The notes under the pieces are model-generated. The model was not told the DNA's origin. It worked only from the letters and a program-made list of their open reading frames with translations, and made no database searches. A DNA stretch of 64,000 bases, taken from Sinomonas susongensis (GTDB lineage Bacteria; Actinomycetota; Actinomycetes; Actinomycetales; Micrococcaceae). Both the position numbers and the translations under genes were made by a program. Numbering within the stretch: the stretch's first letter is position 1; the number at the start of each line of letters is the position of its first letter. The stretch is from positions 1 to 64,000 of the forward strand of contig NZ_SSNH01000012.1 in NCBI RefSeq assembly GCF_005877005.1. The letters run 5' to 3'. Positions 61,915-64,000 of this stretch are shown in pieces.

Positions 61915-62613
61915 TCACCGGCTCGCCCACAGCAGGCCCCTCTCAATGATGGTGCGCACGTTCGGGTCCTGAAGGACTTCTACCCGATGTCCGGGTGTGC
62001 AGACGAAGATGCGTCCGGCACCCCACTCGCGAGTCCAGATCGCGGGGGAAGTGACCTCGCGGTGCCACGGGTCCCACTCCCGCACCTTCTGCGTCGTGGT
62101 GGCCAGGACGTCGATGTAGTCGTCGGACAGGACCCAGTACTGCTCCGTGACGAGGTCGAAGTCCCCGATCCCCTCAGTGATGGGGTGCGACGCCGCCGCG
62201 GGCAGCATGTTCACGGTGTACGGGACGTAGTTGTCCGACTGCTCGCCGATGCGCTCGTCGGGGTGCTTGCCCGGGTGGCACGCGAACTGGCCGCCGATCA
62301 GGTGCAGGTAGTCCGAGGTGTTCCGGTACGAGTCCGCGATCCCACCGTGCCAGCCCGCAAGGCCCGTGCCCCTCTCGATGGCCGCGCGGAGCCCCTCGAA
62401 CTCTTCCTTCTCGATCGTGGACATCGTCATGCACTGCATCACCAGGTCCACCCCGGCCATGTACTCGGCGTCCGCGTAGACCTTCGGCGACTCCTCGACC
62501 CTGACCTCGTAGCCGTGGTCCTTCAGGTACGGGATGAACAGGTCCGTGGCCTCGACGGGCTGATGCCCGTCCCAGCCCCCGCGCACGACAAGCGCGTTCT
62601 TCGTCGTCGTCAC
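61915..62613 (-). CDS. ThuA-like protein
   Basis: 232 residues of the trehalose-utilisation ThuA family (glutamine amidotransferase-like fold): [16 protein letters not shown] at the start, [15 protein letters not shown] in the middle and [16 protein letters not shown] near the end. Family members help convert disaccharides to 3-keto derivatives together with Gfo/Idh dehydrogenases, which matches the neighbours. The GTG at 62613 follows AAAGGA and overlaps the previous stop (GTGA). Confidence 0.88.
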   Translation of the reverse strand: MTTTKNALVVRGGWDGHQPVEATDLFIPYLKDHGYEVRVEESPKVYADAEYMAGVDLVMQCMTMSTIEKEEFEGLRAAIERGTGLAGWHGGIADSYRNTSDYLHLIGGQFACHPGKHPDERIGEQSDNYVPYTVNMLPAAASHPITEGIGDFDLVTEQYWVLSDDYIDVLATTTQKVREWDPWHREVTSPAIWTREWGAGRIFVCTPGHRVEVLQDPNVRTIIERGLLWASR

Positions 62614-63623
62614 TGGTTTCCTTTGCTGCTGAAGGCCGCGTCGAACGCCACGGCCGGCGGGGAGATCTGCGCGAGCTCCTTGACGAGCGCAAGCGCCTGG
62701 GGTGCACCGATGAGGCGGTCCATCCCGGCGTCCTCCCACTCGATGCTCGTGGGCCCCTCGTACCCGATGGCGTTCAGGGTCCGGAAGATCGGCTCCCACT
62801 GCACGTGCCCGTGCCCGGCGGTGACGAAGTCCCAGCCACGCCTCGGGTCAGCCCACGCGAGGTGCGAGCCGAGCCGGCCGTTGCGCCCGTTGAGCTGGCG
62901 GATGGACTCCTTGACGTGAACGTGGAAGATCTTCTCCGCGAAGTCCTGCAGGAACATGACCGGGTCGAGGTCCTGCCAGATGAAGTGCGAGGGGTCGAAG
63001 TTGAGCCCGAAGCCCTCGCGGTCGCCGATCGCCTCGAGGGTCCGCTTGGCCGTCCAGTAGTCGTACGCGATCTCGGACGGGTGGACCTCGAGCGCGAACC
63101 GGACCCCGACCTCGTCGAAGACGTCCATGATCGGGTTCCACCGGTCGGCGAAGTCCTGGTACCCGGCCTCGATCATCCCGTCGGGGACGGGCGGGAACAT
63201 GGCGACGGCCTTCCAGATCGAGGATCCCGTGAACCCGGTCACGGTCTTGACCCCGAGCCGCGCGGCCGCCCGCGCCGTTGCCTTCATCGTTTCAGCCGCC
63301 CGCGTCCGCACGCCCTCGGGGTCGCCGTCGCCCCACACGGCGTCGGGGAGAATCCCGCGGTGCCGCTCGTCGATCGGGTCGTCGCACACAGCCTGGCCGG
63401 TGAGGTGGTTCGCGATCGCGAACACCTCGAGCCCATTGCGCTTGAGGATGTCGAGCCGGTCCTGGACGTACGCGTCGTCCTCCGCGGCCCGGACGGGGTC
63501 GAGGTGATCGCCCCAGCAGGCGATCTCGAGCCCGTCGAAGCCCCACTCCCCAGCAAGGCGCGCGACCTCCTCGAATGGCAGGTCGGCCCACTGGCCGGTG
63601 AACAGGGTGATCGGTCGTGTCAT
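62610..63623 (-). CDS. Sugar phosphate isomerase/epimerase-like TIM barrel
   Basis: A 337-residue xylose-isomerase-like TIM-barrel protein. The metal ligands are suggested by [30 protein letters not shown] and SIEWEDAG. With Gfo/Idh and ThuA partners it is probably a 3-keto-glycoside or inosose-type epimerase/hydrolase rather than a true xylose isomerase. A strong GGAGGAG site precedes the ATG. Confidence 0.88.
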   Translation of the reverse strand: MTRPITLFTGQWADLPFEEVARLAGEWGFDGLEIACWGDHLDPVRAAEDDAYVQDRLDILKRNGLEVFAIANHLTGQAVCDDPIDERHRGILPDAVWGDGDPEGVRTRAAETMKATARAAARLGVKTVTGFTGSSIWKAVAMFPPVPDGMIEAGYQDFADRWNPIMDVFDEVGVRFALEVHPSEIAYDYWTAKRTLEAIGDREGFGLNFDPSHFIWQDLDPVMFLQDFAEKIFHVHVKESIRQLNGRNGRLGSHLAWADPRRGWDFVTAGHGHVQWEPIFRTLNAIGYEGPTSIEWEDAGMDRLIGAPQALALVKELAQISPPAVAFDAAFSSKGNQ

Positions 63624-63650
63624 TGCTCCTCCTAAAACCTTTTCGCAGCC

Positions 63651-64000
63651 TCAGACCTTGGTCCAGCGCGACTCGTCCGCGGCGCTCGTTTCGACAGCTT
63701 CCAGGACGCGCTGAACCTGGAGGGCGTCGGCGAACGACGGCGCGGGCTGCTTCCCGGCCGCGATCGCCTCGACGAGGTCCACCACCTGATGGGTGAACGC
63801 GTGCTCGTAGCCGAGCCCGTGGCCCACGGGCCACCAGTGGCCGGTGTACGGGTGCTGGGGCTCTGTGACCTGGATCCGCCGGAAGCCGGCGTTCGGCTCC
63901 TCAGCGGCGTCGTAGTACCAGAGCGAGTTCATGTCCTCGAAGTCGAAGGCGAGCGAGGCCTTCGAGCCGTTGAGCTCGAGCCGCATGGCGTTCTTCCGGC
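63651..64000 (-). CDS. Gfo/Idh/MocA-family oxidoreductase, C-terminal part (cut by window end)
   Basis: The frame is open through the window edge. The visible 116 residues are the C-terminal substrate domain (RLELNGSKASLAFDFEDMNSLWYY, with HPYTGHWWPVGHGLGYEHAF). The N-terminal cofactor domain lies beyond 64000. It ends 27 bp before the epimerase ATG and is the first gene of the minus-strand operon in view. Confidence 0.85.
   Translation of the reverse strand, partial: RKNAMRLELNGSKASLAFDFEDMNSLWYYDAAEEPNAGFRRIQVTEPQHPYTGHWWPVGHGLGYEHAFTHQVVDLVEAIAAGKQPAPSFADALQVQRVLEAVETSAADESRWTKV

Overview
This window is high-GC actinobacterial DNA, most like a soil Micrococcaceae (Arthrobacter/Sinomonas type). 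The evidence is the GC-rich codon use, the dnaX-recR-lysC and purS-purQ-purL arrangements, GTG starts, SAM-IV-class riboswitch logic, and many apparently leaderless genes in which a TANNNT -10 box lies 6-7 nt before the start codon. No replication origin, rRNA, CRISPR or prophage was seen.

Positions 1-22141 are dominated by a nearly perfect direct tandem duplication. Copy 1 is 9-10890 (10,882 bp) and copy 2 is 10891-21754 (10,864 bp). Each copy carries the 3' end of an IS30-type transposase, a TetR regulator, a LytR_C membrane protein with a VapB-like partner, a HAD phosphatase, an M23 peptidase, tRNA-Ser(GGA), a NIF3/PII-like small protein, a histidine kinase/response regulator pair, a divergent anchored or secreted protein, the SRP RNA and dnaX. 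The only difference I can see is one 18-bp unit of an intergenic tandem repeat. The junction fuses dnaX codon 878 to transposase sequence, so copy 1 dnaX is a truncated, gamma-like gene with a 42-residue foreign tail. The full-length 1006-codon dnaX lies in copy 2 and runs on into unique DNA, next to recR.

22142-31300 is housekeeping: recR, a 2OG-Fe(II) oxygenase, aspartokinase, two small hypotheticals, an OhrR-like MarR regulator, a conserved hypothetical and purSQL. 31300-41300 is sulfur and redox metabolism: an MpaB-type protein, a flavin reductase under a SAM-IV-like riboswitch, an ArsR-type regulator, then a SAM-I-like riboswitch before a dimethylsulfone monooxygenase (sfnG), an O-acetylhomoserine sulfhydrylase and a CoA-binding protein. 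An aldo/keto reductase, an SDR, a YjbR protein and a second CoA-binding protein follow. 41300-48115 holds an MFS transporter with a divergent GntR regulator, a VOC protein, an ECF sigma factor with a membrane partner, purA and a DUF1206 protein.

48277-64000 is carbohydrate catabolism. xylA-xylB-alditol oxidase face a ROK repressor, which looks like a xylitol-to-xylulose-5-phosphate route, and the putative ROK operator recurs in front of the distant aldo/keto reductase. After a GT87-like membrane protein and a TetR/Gfo-Idh divergent pair comes a long minus-strand operon: Gfo/Idh (cut by the window end), a TIM-barrel isomerase/epimerase, ThuA, a second Gfo/Idh, a sugar-binding lipoprotein and two permeases. 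Several intergenic regions carry short tandem repeats (18, 21 and 31 bp periods), and operons carry perfect intercistronic hairpins.
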